A DNA stretch of 64,000 nt. It comes from Epiperipatus broadwayi (Eukaryota > Onychophora > Udeonychophora > Euonychophora > Peripatidae). Positions 24,475 through 36,373 of this stretch are shown here, in pieces. Within the stretch, counting starts at the first letter, position 1. Each line of letters opens with the position of its first letter. The stretch covers positions 680,001-744,000 of the forward strand of contig JAQFVV010000322.1 in NCBI GenBank assembly GCA_028023455.1, in the 5' to 3' direction. The translations under genes were made by a program, and so were the position numbers. Under the pieces are notes generated by a model that made no database searches, was not told the DNA's origin, and saw only the letters and a list, made by a program, of their open reading frames with translations.

Positions 24475-25028
24475 TGCTCTCTCTGTACATGTATATTTTA
24501 TTGAAGCATAAATAAATGTGTATGTACAAATTTAGAAATATTGATATTGCTAAAATACTCCAGAAAAGAAATAACTAATTGATGTGCAGAAAAAAAGAAT
24601 TCAGTAATTGCAAGAACCAACAGGCTAACTTGCTCATTAATAAAAATCTTAGTTTATGTAAATTAACAAAATTGATAAAAAAAAAATCAGCAAAAGAAGA
24701 AAAAGGAAGAAATAAACAGTACAAAAAAAGTGCAGCAAATGGCATATTAAGTACTGAGTTTGAGTTATAATTGTTATGTTCTGTTGTTCTGGAAATTTAA
24801 CCATCTCATAAATATGCGTGTGAACAAATAATGTGCTTACAAAATTACAGGGTTAAAAAGACATTTGTTTATATTAAATCTCTGTAGATATATGAATAGT
24901 AAAGTGATTCTATTCTCAACTAGAAAATAGCTTGTTGAATTATTAAATTTTTACTATTATCATTATTCAGAGTAAAATAAACTTTTGAAATTATTATTAA
25001 ACTTTGTTGTTGTTTCCTATATTTAACA
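24475..25028 (+). repeat. Putative 3' LTR of the plus-strand Gypsy relic
   Basis: Starts TGCTCTCTCTG right after the putative polypurine tract and would end near TTTAACA at 25028. An AATAAA occurs near 24977. The partner LTR and target duplication were not found, so the boundaries are inferred. An open frame at 24579-24770 within it is lysine-rich low complexity. Confidence 0.4.
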
Positions 25029-25822
25029 CCAAAAATTATCCAGCTGCCAATTGACTGGTTGGTCCTGGATATTTTAACTCCTATCATACATCTCTCCATA
25101 TATCATTGACTAGTCTAAGTCTCTGTATTTCTTTTCTTTTGAGAGTCCATATTTCATATCCATAAATAACTGATAAAACAATATATTAAAAATCTTTCTT
25201 TTTCAAACACAGACATATTTCATTTTAATATTAAATTGTTTCTATCAAAAACATACTTTCCAAATTTAATTTTATAATTAATTTTATCCAGTAATCTGAC
25301 CAAGGTATTTGTAGTTGTAATATCTCATTATATATGTTTAATTTCAACTAAAAAATGACGTATCGTAAATTGTAGACTTCGCAAGTGTCATTCCTTCAAA
25401 CATAATAAATGTAATTTAAAGTGATTGCTTAACATTTTTACACTCTCATTTCCATATGCTTAAGATTTGCCCATATATAAATGTTTGGGTCAAAAGAATG
25501 GGTGGATTCATTCCATCGTTTCTAGAAAACTATATCTTGTGTCTGGAAAAGTGAGAGTATTCATTTATAATTTATCTTTAAAGAGCATGTGCATTGACTT
25601 AATCACCAATATAAAATAATATCTCAATTCATGATTATAAATTTTTATTTTCTTCTGAGAAAATCCATCAAACATTATTTTATTTTTTTTAGCATGTATC
25701 TTCAATCTTATTTTCATCTGTTAAATATTGCAATATGTCTTGAAATGCTAATGTATTATTTGCAAAAACAACCAGATTGTGTGCAAAATCTAAATAATAT
25801 AAATATTTTCCATGTATTTTTA

Positions 25823-26101
25823 TTATTTCAGTTCCATTTTAATCCATAAAATGTTTATTATAAACTGCTGCAAAAATTTTGGAACTAGGAAATCACTGTC
25901 ATACACCCTTATCAATGTTAATTTTCTTAGTGTCCTCATGTAATTTAATGCTATTACATTTTGATAAATATTCTTCAGAATATGACTATATTCCAGATTT
26001 ATATCTTGATGATCCAATGCTTTAATCATTGTAGGAATGATCATAGAATAAAACATCTTTTCATAATCTACAAACTCCAAACGTAATGGCAATTCATCCA
26101 T
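25823..26101 (-). pseudogene. LINE reverse transcriptase fragment, motif A to B
   Basis: A 92-codon open stretch. ELPLRLEFVDYEKMFYSM corresponds to the plus-strand copy's ELPLCLEFVDYEKAFDAI, and IKALDHQDINLEYSHILKNI to TKALDHQGVDPGYCHILKNI. In motif A the last two catalytic-region residues read MFYS instead of AFDA, so the second aspartate is lost. The motif B glutamine-glycine region has been scrambled by indels. Confidence 0.85.
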
Positions 26102-27128
26102 TTATTTATAACTTCTCTCAATATTTGGTATGATCCATTATGCTAAAACTGTTTTTAAATTCAGTTGTTCTTTTGATTGATTTGAATTCAAATTTCATTG
26201 TAGATGAGTTGTAATTATATTAGTAAGATTTATATAGAACTGATAAAAATATTTACAGGTCTATAATCTCCAATATCTTCTTTATCACTTTTTTTAAATA
26301 TTAGTTTTATTATTGCATTCTTCCAATAAATTGTAGTATATTTTTGTCATTTAAATATTTTATATGTAGTTTTGATAACAATTTGTCTATTCTTTCACTT
26401 GTTTTAATATATCAATAACAATTTTATCACTTTCTGGAGCTTTTCTCTTCTTTATAGATTTAATTGCATGTCTTGTCTCTTGCCGGATAATTCAGATGCT
26501 GTAATAATAGCAATGGTTTCCTTATTTGTTACTATGCTATTCTTTGTATAACTTCCATACACTTCAAGATGTTATCCTTCTTTTAAATAATAGTCCTATC
26601 ATTTTGTTTTTATTGCTGAATTAACTTTCTTTCCAATGCCAAAGTACTGTTTTATATTTTTGAAACTTTCATTCCCTTCTACAGTTTTTCTCATCAATTT
26701 ACAGTTATATTATTTTCTATCATTATTAACTCTTTTTCAACTCATTTTTCAGAATATCCACTATTTTTAATAGATTACTTTAAAATATTTTCATATTTTT
26801 TCATTTCATATACATTCAGTTGTCTCAGTTGATAATTTATTAGTGAATTGTTTTTTTTTTTTAATACCAGCTATCATTGTTGCCGTTTTCAATCAAGTCT
26901 GAACCATCTTTAAAAATCTAATGATTAGTAAGTTCTAATTTAAATTCACTTGAGTATTTCAAACAATTTGTCGAAATTTTTTACTTAATTATGTGTATTT
27001 CTCTACATTTGCATTAGCATGTATCTTACAACTTAATAATCACTGACCCCTTCCTGAGCTGAAGGTATTAAGAATATTACAACCCTGAAATATGTATTTT
27101 ATGTTAGTCCAAATATAATCAAATTCTG

Positions 27129-27763
27129 TTATATATAGAGTAAGTTAAAAACAAACTCTTATGAAGCTTCAAAAATACCCTCAACCTCAGACCGCGGTTT
27201 CTGCCTCTAGCGTCATCAGTGAGGTGCTAGGGAATAAAAATACTAGAACTAGTCCAGCATTTTATCAATGCCTAACTATTGAGAAGAAAATCTGAAACTT
27301 TCAGACATTTAAATGTCCAAAAATCCAGCTATCTAACTCAAATAGCAGTATGGGACTGAAACTAAGTTCAGATCCACCATATATTAATAGCTCTAGCAAT
27401 ATAAAATCGCCAAAGCATTAATAGCAAAAAACTAAAATTAAATTGATAAAAAATCAAGTCAGATGACCTAATTTTAATAAAGCTCCTATTTACAAATGTT
27501 ATATATAGAGTAAGTTAAAAACAAACTCTTATGAAGCTTCAAAAATACCCTCAACCTCAGACCGCAGTTTCTGCCTCTAGCGTCATCAGTGAGGTGCTAG
27601 GGAATAAAAATACTAGAACTAGTCCAGCATTTTATCAATGCCGCGGTCTGAGGTTGAGGGTATTTTTGAAGCTTCATAAGAGTTTGTTTTTAACTTACTC
27701 TATATATAACATTTGTAAATAGGAGCTTTATTAAAATTAGGTCATCTGACTTGATTTTTTATC
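27129..27763. mobile_element. FB-B foldback inserted in the LINE, with target duplication
   Basis: Left flank AATCAAATTCTG (27117-27128) is repeated at 27764-27775, and the LINE reading (SNQNIA then EFDYI on the minus strand) is interrupted exactly there. Inside, 27445-27567 and 27641-27763 are near-perfect inverted arms starting GATAAAAAATCAAGTCAGAT. The first 150 bases (27129-27285) are a direct copy of 27489-27640. Both carry CGTCATCAGTGAGGTGCTAG. The left terminus is missing the outer ~50 bases present in the inner copy. Non-coding. Confidence 0.82.
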
Positions 27764-27848
27764 AATCAAATTCTGCTATATTTTGATTTGGATATTTTCA
27801 CTTTCATTTCCATTCAGCATTTTTGTCAAAAAAAGAATTCATAATACA

Positions 27849-28680
27849 CCTAGACCTCACTTAGCGATTGGCTACTTTGATTTACAATCGATTATTCACT
27901 ACAACAATCGGGAATTTATTTATTTTTTTAATTTTTTGGCACATCTTAAATTTTGCGTCACTGATGATGTCAGAGAATATGTGTTTTAAAGTCATTTTAC
28001 CCCAAGACCAATCGACTTATAGCAAATATAAAATAAAAGAAAAATAAACTTAGCATATGTTTTAGAAAATTAATACAGTTAGATTTTTTCTTTTAAAATA
28101 AGTTGATTTTTTTTCTTTCTAAAGTTGACTGATTTACGATACGCATTTTGTTACTCTGGTGTACAGTAATAAGTCTTTATGTTCAATTAAATAATTTATA
28201 ATTAAACATTGTTTTTTAATTTTAATAATTTCACATAAGTAATAAACATAAATGTACGGTAATATGTACTAATATATATATGCGCTATTTGCACAGATAA
28301 TGAAGCTAGAATAAAGTGAATTTTTTATTTTATTTTATTTTAAAAAAATCACTTCACTATGGATTTTTTTTTTCATTACGATGAAAAACTTCTGCGGAAG
28401 AATATAAAAAATTAAATTAAAATTTACTTTCTCTTTCTTTTTACTGTATTGTACTTTTTAAACAGAGAAAACACGCATTTTTCCCCCTAGTGATATAAAA
28501 CTTTTCTTTTTAGATACTGTATAGTTTACACGTACACTGCAGTTGATAAATAATTTTTTTAATATGTACTTTATTCCCAAGTTAGTGTAATTTTTTAGCT
28601 GTAGGAACCGATCGATTTTTTTCCCATAGACGCCCATTATATGATGAGTTCTGGACTAAAGGTGCATACAATTTTTTTTG
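27849..28680. mobile_element. DNA element inserted in the LINE, pogo/Tigger-like ends
   Basis: LINE sequence is continuous across this block: ATTATGAATTC on one side and the GCAAAAAAAA purine stretch on the other (minus strand). The block begins CACCTAGACCTCACTTAGCG and ends GAGTTCTGGACTAAAGGTG, so CACCT/AGGTG are short terminal inverts. Inner parts AATCGATTATTC and AAATCGATCGGTTCCTACAG, with CCCATAGACGCCCATTA, are reminiscent of Tigger/pogo ends (recall). It lacks a long open frame, so it is non-autonomous. Exact ends are uncertain by a few bases. Confidence 0.6.
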
Positions 28681-29645
28681 CAAATTTCAAACGCCTATGA
28701 CCTTTCTCACTGCTGTCACTATAATCAAATTTGTGCATTTTCATCTTTCAATCATTTTCAAATTCAAACATTAAGGTCTCCCATGATTTGAAAATGTAGT
28801 TTGGTGTGATCAAAAGCATATTGTATATCTATATAAAAATCCACTATTTCATAATGAGAAGTTGTTTGGGGCATAAACTTATCAGCATTTGTCATCTTCA
28901 ATTAAAGTTGAATAACTAATCTTGCATCTCTGCCTGATGTACCACCAATATACACACTGTTATTCTTCCACTTTTATATATAATAAACCCCATTTCCTTA
29001 ATCTATTAAAAAAATTATGAGAACCCACTACCTAGATGAAATATATGGCTTTCAATACTTGTACCTTTATAGTAATGTGCATGTTCATTTTTCAAACATA
29101 CCATCCATTTCACAAAGTCAAACAATGACTCATTTCATATTAAACCATTCTTCCAATGTATTTAATCTTTTTTTACTTGAAAATGATCTGTAATTGTAGA
29201 TACATAAATTAAAAGATTATCATTATATGGCAACTTGGATCTGCAATCACAATTATTAGCATTCTTCATTTCAGCCATGAAACCTTGCCTTAGCTATTAA
29301 CTTTAATGTCTCATGGAAATTTGATTATTATAAATGTAAATATTTAGTAATAAAAAATACTTCACATGTATTCATCCTACCTTCAAGATCAATTGGTGTT
29401 TCAGTTAAGAACTATTGGGCAACGAAGAAGAAAGACCATGGCTTTATATGTATTGGTGAGCACCCTATCCACATTTGGTTTACCATATGAATAATTATGT
29501 GGTAATGTTAGCTGCAACTGCAAAAATTTATTAAATAGACATTATGAATTTATTTTGCTCAGTTTCTTTAAGGCCTCAAAGAGAAATCAAAGGATATCCC
29601 TTCTATTAACAGCAAACCCCTTTCTGCAGCTTAATTGAAAGTACC

Positions 29646-31489
29646 ATGACTTAATTTTTTATATGAAATAAAATTAAAAAAAGCATCCATGCAACATCTC
29701 TGAAAATGCTTTCAATAACACAATATTTTCATGTTAAAATAAGGTATAAAATTTCAAGACTAGAATAAAGTACTTCAATGTTTTGCTGTTATTTATCTCA
29801 TTTATCTGCCTAAGAATAACATAAATGGCAATGACACAAGATGCATCACTTTAAGGAGGATTTTATTAATGATGTAGGAGATAATAAGTTTTACTGTAAA
29901 CAAAATATTGAAAATTATAATAATTTTGTTTACTAATACATATAATAAAATGGTATTTATATATTTAAGTTTAGTACAATTATAAAAATGTAATGCAGAA
30001 TGTAGAGTCAAAGTCATAAAATTGAATTGCTTAGGAAAGAATTGAGAATAGAGAATCTTATTGCATGGATATATACAATGGAAGTGTGATGATAGAAATC
30101 AGTAACAGAGAATATAAAAAGCTCAAAACTGAAATTTCTACATTTATTTTAGTAAAATGCATATGCCAGTAACCGTAAGCTGTATTTCATGTCTCTTTAA
30201 AATGCTTGCCAAGAATTTTACAGTTTACAATATCTGAGGCATATAAATGACTGTACATCTTCAGCTAGGTAATTGGATCTCAGAATTTTGTAACAGTTTA
30301 TATATGGAAAACAAGATGTTTTTAAAAATTTCTATGAACAGTGAAACAACATTGTGTCCAATAAAATTTACTTTATGAAAAAAATAATGCTTAAGTTTAA
30401 AGTATAAACATACTTTGAAATCATGATATTTTTTAAAATATGTTATATGTTTAAGGTGTTATATAGCTTGTCTTGTGATGAGCAGAATCTATTATTTGTA
30501 TTTTCCATATACCCCATATTTGAAAATGTACAGTCTGTGAATAAATATTTTGATTCTAACATGATAATAAAGTAAAATTATTGGGTGACTTAACATTGTT
30601 TGTAAAATTTTATGGCTATAGATTAGCAAAGTTGATTAACTGACATTAAAGATTTCTTAGATTCTAAACTATATTTAAGATATTTATTTGAAACCAAAAT
30701 TAGAAAAATTCAAGAAGCAAGTTAAAACTACAGAGATTGAAGAATTATGTAAGAAGGGATGATGTCAACAGTTCTTTCAAACAAGTGAAACAAAGACTGC
30801 ATAAAAATGTAAACTTTTAAAAGAATATATTTCTCTTTGTGAAAAATATTCTTCAACAAATGAAAGAAAATAAACCTCTTAATGAATTAATAAAAAGTTT
30901 AGGCTACTCAATTTCAAATAATTTTTTTAGTAATATGGACATATACACTTAAGCAGAAATTTTGAAGTGAAAAATCAACATTCAACCTGTTTTTATGCAA
31001 TTCTTCTCAACAACTGCAACTACACACTAATAACTTTGATTCTTCTTCAATCCAAAACACAAACTGAAAGTCTATTCAATATCATTAATACTATATATTT
31101 AAGAAATTAAATGCAATTCAATATCTTGCATACAATTTAGTTTAATGAAGTATATGAATTCTCAATAAAACACTCAGTTATTTATTATAACATTTACAAT
31201 ATATAGCAAATTCCTATTGACAATGACACTACCAAGGAGAATACAATATGAACAATCTACAAGGCTGAATTATTAATAACATTAATAAGCACAATTATAT
31301 TATCACTTGGTAATAATTCTTTTTCAGGAGTTTGATGCATTTTAATACTCGTAATTTTAACATAATAATTAGTATATAGATAGTATTACATTATATTTTA
31401 GCTATATAATTCTAGCCAGAATAATATAAATATTGAAGTGACTATATCTTCTTAATCTACTAATACTAACACCAATCTTCTTTATCAAA
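29646..31489. other. AT-rich DNA, no gene recognised
   Basis: A 71-codon open frame at 29802-30017 (minus) has no motif. No repeat was matched elsewhere in the window. Confidence 0.5.
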
Positions 31490-32150
31490 CTAATAGTGCC
31501 CATAAAATGTTAATTTATGTATATAATCCTATCTTCTGCTCTTATAATAATTGCCAATTTGATAAGTGATTTTATTTAGATAGAACTTTCAATAATATTC
31601 AGTGTAAATAAAGTATTTTTAAAAGCAAGCAAGCATTCAAGTTCACATAGCTGAATTAATATCTACTCATTTTATAAACATTTCTGAAAAAAAAAATTTA
31701 ATTGAATATGAAATAAACTAATAAATAAAACATTTCAAACCAAAAGTAAATATTAGTGTGACTAAATCTCAACAAAATATTCAAGATCAAAACAGCAGCA
31801 TTTTTTATGTAAACATAAAATGATTATTTATGTATACTATTTTCTGTTCTTATAAATATTGTTAATTTGATAAGTGATTTTATTTAAATTTAATCACACC
31901 AATATATACATTTGTTTTGAAATTCTGTATTTTCTAGTTTATTTTACATTTAACTAAAAATGATTCTTTCATAAATGCTTTTAAAATGACTCTTCCATGT
32001 GAAGAATAATAATTGATTGCCTTTAAGAAGACTTTGTTTATATTTAAGTCTTATAGGAAATCTAATCTAAATAAAGTTTGTCAAACTAACAATCTTTATA
32101 AGAGCATAGGGTAATATATACAAATAGTCATTTTATATGTATTTTTAATT
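31490..32150. repeat. Diverged direct repeats, period about 310 bp
   Basis: CATAAAATGTTAATTTATGT with TTTGATAAGTGATTTTATTT near 31500-31580 recurs as CATAAAATGATTATTTATGT with TTTGATAAGTGATTTTATTT near 31815-31890. A weaker third echo lies near 32100. Old tandem duplication; extent uncertain. Confidence 0.5.
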
Positions 32151-33375
32151 TGATAAAGAAGGGTAGTGTTTAGATATTAGCAGTATATGGAAGTTTATCT
32201 TGGCTTAAAATACCACATTGACCACTTTTCTTATGATAATAGCATGAAATCTAGCTAATTCTGGCTAAAAATTATACTATGTCTCACTATAAAACTTTAT
32301 TTGGAATTGGCAATTCTGAAGTTATCATAGCACAGTATTACTAACAATTCAAGTTATGTTAGAACACATATTTGCCATTTTTATGAGAACAAATTAATAT
32401 ATAAACGCTGGATTTTGTCATTTTTAAATAAAATAAAAAAAACAGTTAATAGATAAATGCTTGATTTAATTTTTTTCCCCCTCAAAAAAAAAAATTGAGA
32501 AAATTTATAAAAAATAATTTTTAAAAAAAATTAATATTTCTTCCCTTTCATATATGGACAGAATACTAGTGATGGGAATTCACAATGCATTGAAGAATTC
32601 TTAAACATTTATGAATTTGTTTTATTAAGACAACATACTACTATAATAAATCTATTGCTACTTTATAACTGAATTTCTGTAAGTCATTTATTATACCATT
32701 AAACAAATTAATTATTTTTTCATTTGATTAAATATGATTAAAAGAATAATCTACTATGCATTATTATTTAATCATTTCCACAAACAAATTGATTTGTTTG
32801 TATGGATGAAATACAAAATAAAAGTAAATTGATTATTGGGTATTATAATGAAGAATAAGTATTGCAGATAAAACAAGTAGTTTTTTTTCTTCAAAAATAC
32901 ACACAAGTCTAGGCTTTCAAATAATGTTTAAATATATTTAAAATACTTTATACACTATTTTATTTATAATTCACAACACTGTAACAGTGATTTAATGATT
33001 ATTATATATCAATAATTTACATAAGATAGTTTAAATATTTAGATATCATATTGGTAAACTTTATCACTATACAGCTACTTTAATAATTCATATGCGTATC
33101 CATAGTGACATTGATTTATTTGCATCTTTCATCTATTATGAGATTTTTAAAAATAAATAAATAAAAATTGTATTTAATATAAATTAAGAAAGATTATTTT
33201 TAATATAAAATCGTTATTATCATCGCTAGTATAATAATATTATTCTTGTATTAAGTATATGTCTTGACGTATTCATTCACGTATAGCCATAAACGTTATA
33301 TATGTATGTGTTGAATTCTTCAGCAAATCTAATACTATTTTATATATACATTTTAAAAAATATTATGTCTTATAC
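32151..33375. other. AT-rich DNA, nothing recognised
   Basis: Homopolymer runs only (for example near 32480). No coding frame. Confidence 0.5.
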
Positions 33376-33845
33376 CAGTGTTCTTCAGCCCGGAACTTTT
33401 CTGCAGGTCTGCGTGCTAGACGGGCAGTAAAAAGTTTGTAATAATAAATAATAAGAGTTTAAACTTTTAATTAATATAGCCAATTTTTATTTATTTTTTC
33501 ATCTCATTTTTACCCAATTAAAAAAAAAAGAAAACAGAACGAAAACAAAATCTAATCAATCATTCATAAATTAATTTGTTTTTCTAGTTATCACAGATGT
33601 TTATGGGGGGGGGGGGGTAGAATTAAATTTTTTATTACTTTTCTAAAAAAATTTTAAAAAAAGTTTTTTATTTTATAAACTCCATATATATATAACTTTA
33701 TCTTATATATTTAACATTGTTGTTTTGATCAGTTATAACAATTATGCTTATCTTTAAGAAAATTTATCTATAGACTTCTGCTAGTCTGCGAAATCTTATC
33801 CTTATTTTTATCGGTCCGCAGGTGTGAAAAGGTTGAAGACCACTG
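33376..33845. mobile_element. Non-autonomous hAT element, 470 bp
   Basis: Terminal inverts CAGTGTTCTTCAGCC and inverted CAGTGGTCTTCAACC, with GCAGGTCTGCG / GCGGACCG-type subterminal matches, are hAT-like (CAGTGGTTCTCAACC class, family knowledge). A perfect 8-bp target duplication TCTTATAC is present (33368-33375 and 33846-33853). The interior is AT-rich with a 13-base G run near 33605. There is no transposase; it was mobilised in trans. Confidence 0.92.
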
Positions 33846-34039
33846 TCTTATACTAATTAAAGCCCTATCTTAATGATCATTGAAATTATGGGCTGCTAGC
33901 AATAGAAAACTAGGTCCTAAGAGTGCTTATTAAAATACAATATTAACCAGTTGGTCTGGAGAGGACAGTGTTCTGGATAGATATTTTAAATATTTTCTCA
34001 TACCGCACTTATTAATTAAGAGCTTGTTTGAGCTATTGG

Positions 34040-34130
34040 TACGCTCTCTATATTGCACTTTTGTAAATACAAGCTTATAAAAGTAATGTCACGTTATATA
34101 TGACTTGCTTTTTTGATTATTATAATATTA
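34040..34130. mobile_element. FB-B right-end remnant
   Basis: TTTGTAAATACAAGCTTATA and CACGTTATATATGACTTGCT line up with the FB-B right ends at 27705-27763 and 57133-57195. The rest of the element is absent or unrecognisable in 33854-34040. Confidence 0.5.
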
Positions 34131-34358
34131 ATTAAATATTTATCCCAAGTCGTACCTAAAAAAAGATTTAAAAGAACATACTGACTAAAGAATAAGAAAA
34201 AATATATATTTATGAATATCCCAGGGAGGAGAAATGAAGTGATAATAAATTTAGAGAGCATCACCTAGGAATGATTTACTATATATATCCATTGTTACAT
34301 TGATGAAAAAATCAATTGATCATGACATGTTTAGGATTCAGCCATTCTTACTATATTA

Positions 34359-36371
34359 GTACGCGATCTCTGCCATTTTGAATTTCAAATATAGGCAAAA
34401 ACATCGTCTGACACATCTAAGTGATAAAAAACTACGCGAAAACAGAAAAAATTTAGAACTTGGGTCATGTGATTTGGAAAAAACCCGCCAAAACGCACAG
34501 TTAAAAAAAAAAAGCCAAAACACGAAAAATTAACATTTTCTCATTTTAAATTATAAATCAAATAATTTTTATATAGAGAGAGCAAGATTACTATATTTAA
34601 ATCTTAATCAATAAATGCTAGTTATCATTGCCTAAAAAAGTACATAATAATAATACATTTTCTCATTTTAAATTATAAATCAAATAATTTACATATAGCA
34701 AAATTACTATATTTAAACCTTAATCAATAAATGCTACATTTTCTAATTTGACTTAATGGATTTCGAATCATTATTTTTATTACAATACTCTTTGCTCTTT
34801 ACTTCCTCACACCTACTATTCGACCATTTGGTTTCCTGCTCTTTGTTTTATTTTACATTTGACACCTTTGAACATCCAAAGGTGTTTGACTGTAGCTATT
34901 CAAGATTGCCTTTGTGGATAAAGATGCACTGCACTTATATTTCTTCCCCTCTCCCATTGTCTACTTTTACATTCTTATTTAATGGTTTTCAGTTTTTATA
35001 TATGTTTCTTTTAGCTGTAAAATGCTTAACTTAAATAATTTAGCTTTTAGCTTTAGAAAGATGCCATAATATTATATATACACACACGCACCTATTATAC
35101 AAATGTGTGCGGATTTTAATATTACATTTTATACACCATGGGAGATAGTTTGGTTTTAAGTAAAATGAAGCAAGTATATCTGCGTACAGATGATATTTAC
35201 CGCTTCAATATATAAAATCATACCTCAACAAATAATTTAAAAAATGTTTAGAAAAATACGCAAACCACTCTATAATTATTTTGTATACAAATTCTGAGAA
35301 TTAAAAAGTAACTTTCTTGATATGATGGGGAGAACCGAATAAGGCGTATTAAGCCTCTTACTATGTGCGGATGTACATATAAATATTACCCCGGTCACTA
35401 TTAAAGTTAGTTATATACAGCTTACTTGTACACAAACATATATACGCGTTAAAATATAAGAAGATAAAACTCATTAAAGTCTTCATTTGCATTTCATCTA
35501 TATCAGATCTACTCTTGATTATGTCACTATAATCTGTATATCTATTAACATTGAAATGAGTTTTACTACCAACAAAGGAAAACAAAAACATATTTTAAAT
35601 AAATGCAAATATTTTTTTTTATTTTTATTTTTAAATATTTATTTTAATTAATAATCGCTTTGTGTCTGTGTTTGTAATGAGTAATATATATTAGATATAT
35701 ATTTCACACAAATAAAATTATGAGTCCGTAAAGAAAACAAATAAATGAAATATGATAAATAAATAAATGGCTATTGGGTTTATTTACCTTCATTATCAAA
35801 ACTGTGTGCTAAATGAATTGCTGTGTGCTAAATTTGCATACACTTTGCATTTCTTATAGCAACAGTTTTACTTCGCAATTCATTTAGCCACAGCTTTGAT
35901 AATGAAGGTATTTCTTCAAAAATACTAGCCATTTATTTATTTATCGTATTTCATTTATTTGTTTATTTTACGCACTCATAATTTTATTTGTGTGAAATAT
36001 ATATATCGCATATATATTACTTTAATTTGTATAAGGGGGGAGGGGGTACCTTAGATATCACATATCAGCCACATCAAAATGCTACCAAGTATTTTTTTAG
36101 GCAATGATAACTAGCAGTTATTGATTAAGATTTAACTATAGTAATCTTGCTCTCTCTATATATAAATTATTTGATTTATAATTTAAAATGAGAAAATGTT
36201 AATTTTTCGTGTTTTGGCTTTTTTTTTTAACTGTGCGGTTTGGCGGATTTTTCCAAGTCACGTGACCCAAGTTCTAAATTGTTTCTGTTTTCGCGTAGTT
36301 TTTTATCACTTAGATGTGTCAGACGATGTTTTTGGCTATTTTTGAAATTCAAAATGGCAGAGATCGCGTAC
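34359..36371. mobile_element. 2-kb element with ~280-bp terminal inverted repeats
   Basis: GTACGCGATCTCTGCCATTT at 34359 is mirrored at 36352-36371. The arms (34359 to about 34640 and about 36090 to 36371) match through ACATCGTCTGACACATCTAA, AGTGATAAAAAACTACGCG and TAACATTTTCTCATTTTAAA to CTAGTTATCATTGCC. It is bordered by TA on both sides (34357-34358 and 36372-36373), consistent with a TA-targeting element, but no transposase is seen. The inner part of the left arm is repeated in tandem at about 34655-34745. A 92-codon open frame at 34756-35034 has no recognisable domain. A separate foldback sits inside at 35681-36021. Confidence 0.82.
35681..36021. mobile_element. Nested foldback MITE, about 340 bp
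   Basis: Arms 35681-35823 and about 35871-36021 pair through AGTAATATATAT at the ends, TTTCACACAAATAAAATTAT, CAAATAAATGAAATA, GATAAATAAATAAATGGCTA and CCTTCATTATCAAA to CTAAATGAATTG. It lies inside the larger inverted-repeat element. Non-coding. Confidence 0.8.
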
Positions 36372-36373
36372 TA

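Larger units (their letters stand above)
25050..29645 (-). mobile_element. Second RTE-like LINE copy, with two insertions
   Basis: Same family as 8049-11418, inverted. From 29645 downward: leader (CTGCAGAAAGGGGTTTGCTG inverted near 29625), endonuclease start near 28995 (GFIIYK), the GDFN-like segment near 28790, then an interruption, NSFFDKN near 27840, another interruption, EFDYI near 27110, RT motif A at 25970-26101 (LRLEFVDYEK) and the C-terminal domain near 25110-25330 (DKINYKIKFG, NNLILK, MERCMIGV). It ends near 25050-25085, truncated before the 3' tail. Foreign inserts occupy 27129-27763 and about 27849-28680. No functional frame remains. Confidence 0.85.

Noticed and set aside
33940-34010. 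Possible further FB element body next to the FB-B end fragment
   Set aside because: The CCAGTTGGTCTGGAGAGG stretch only loosely resembles foldback arms; not enough to call.
34756-35034. 92-codon open frame inside the 2-kb inverted-repeat element as a transposase
   Set aside because: Phe/Leu/Ser-rich with no DDE-like or helix-turn-helix motif that I can see; too short and probably chance.
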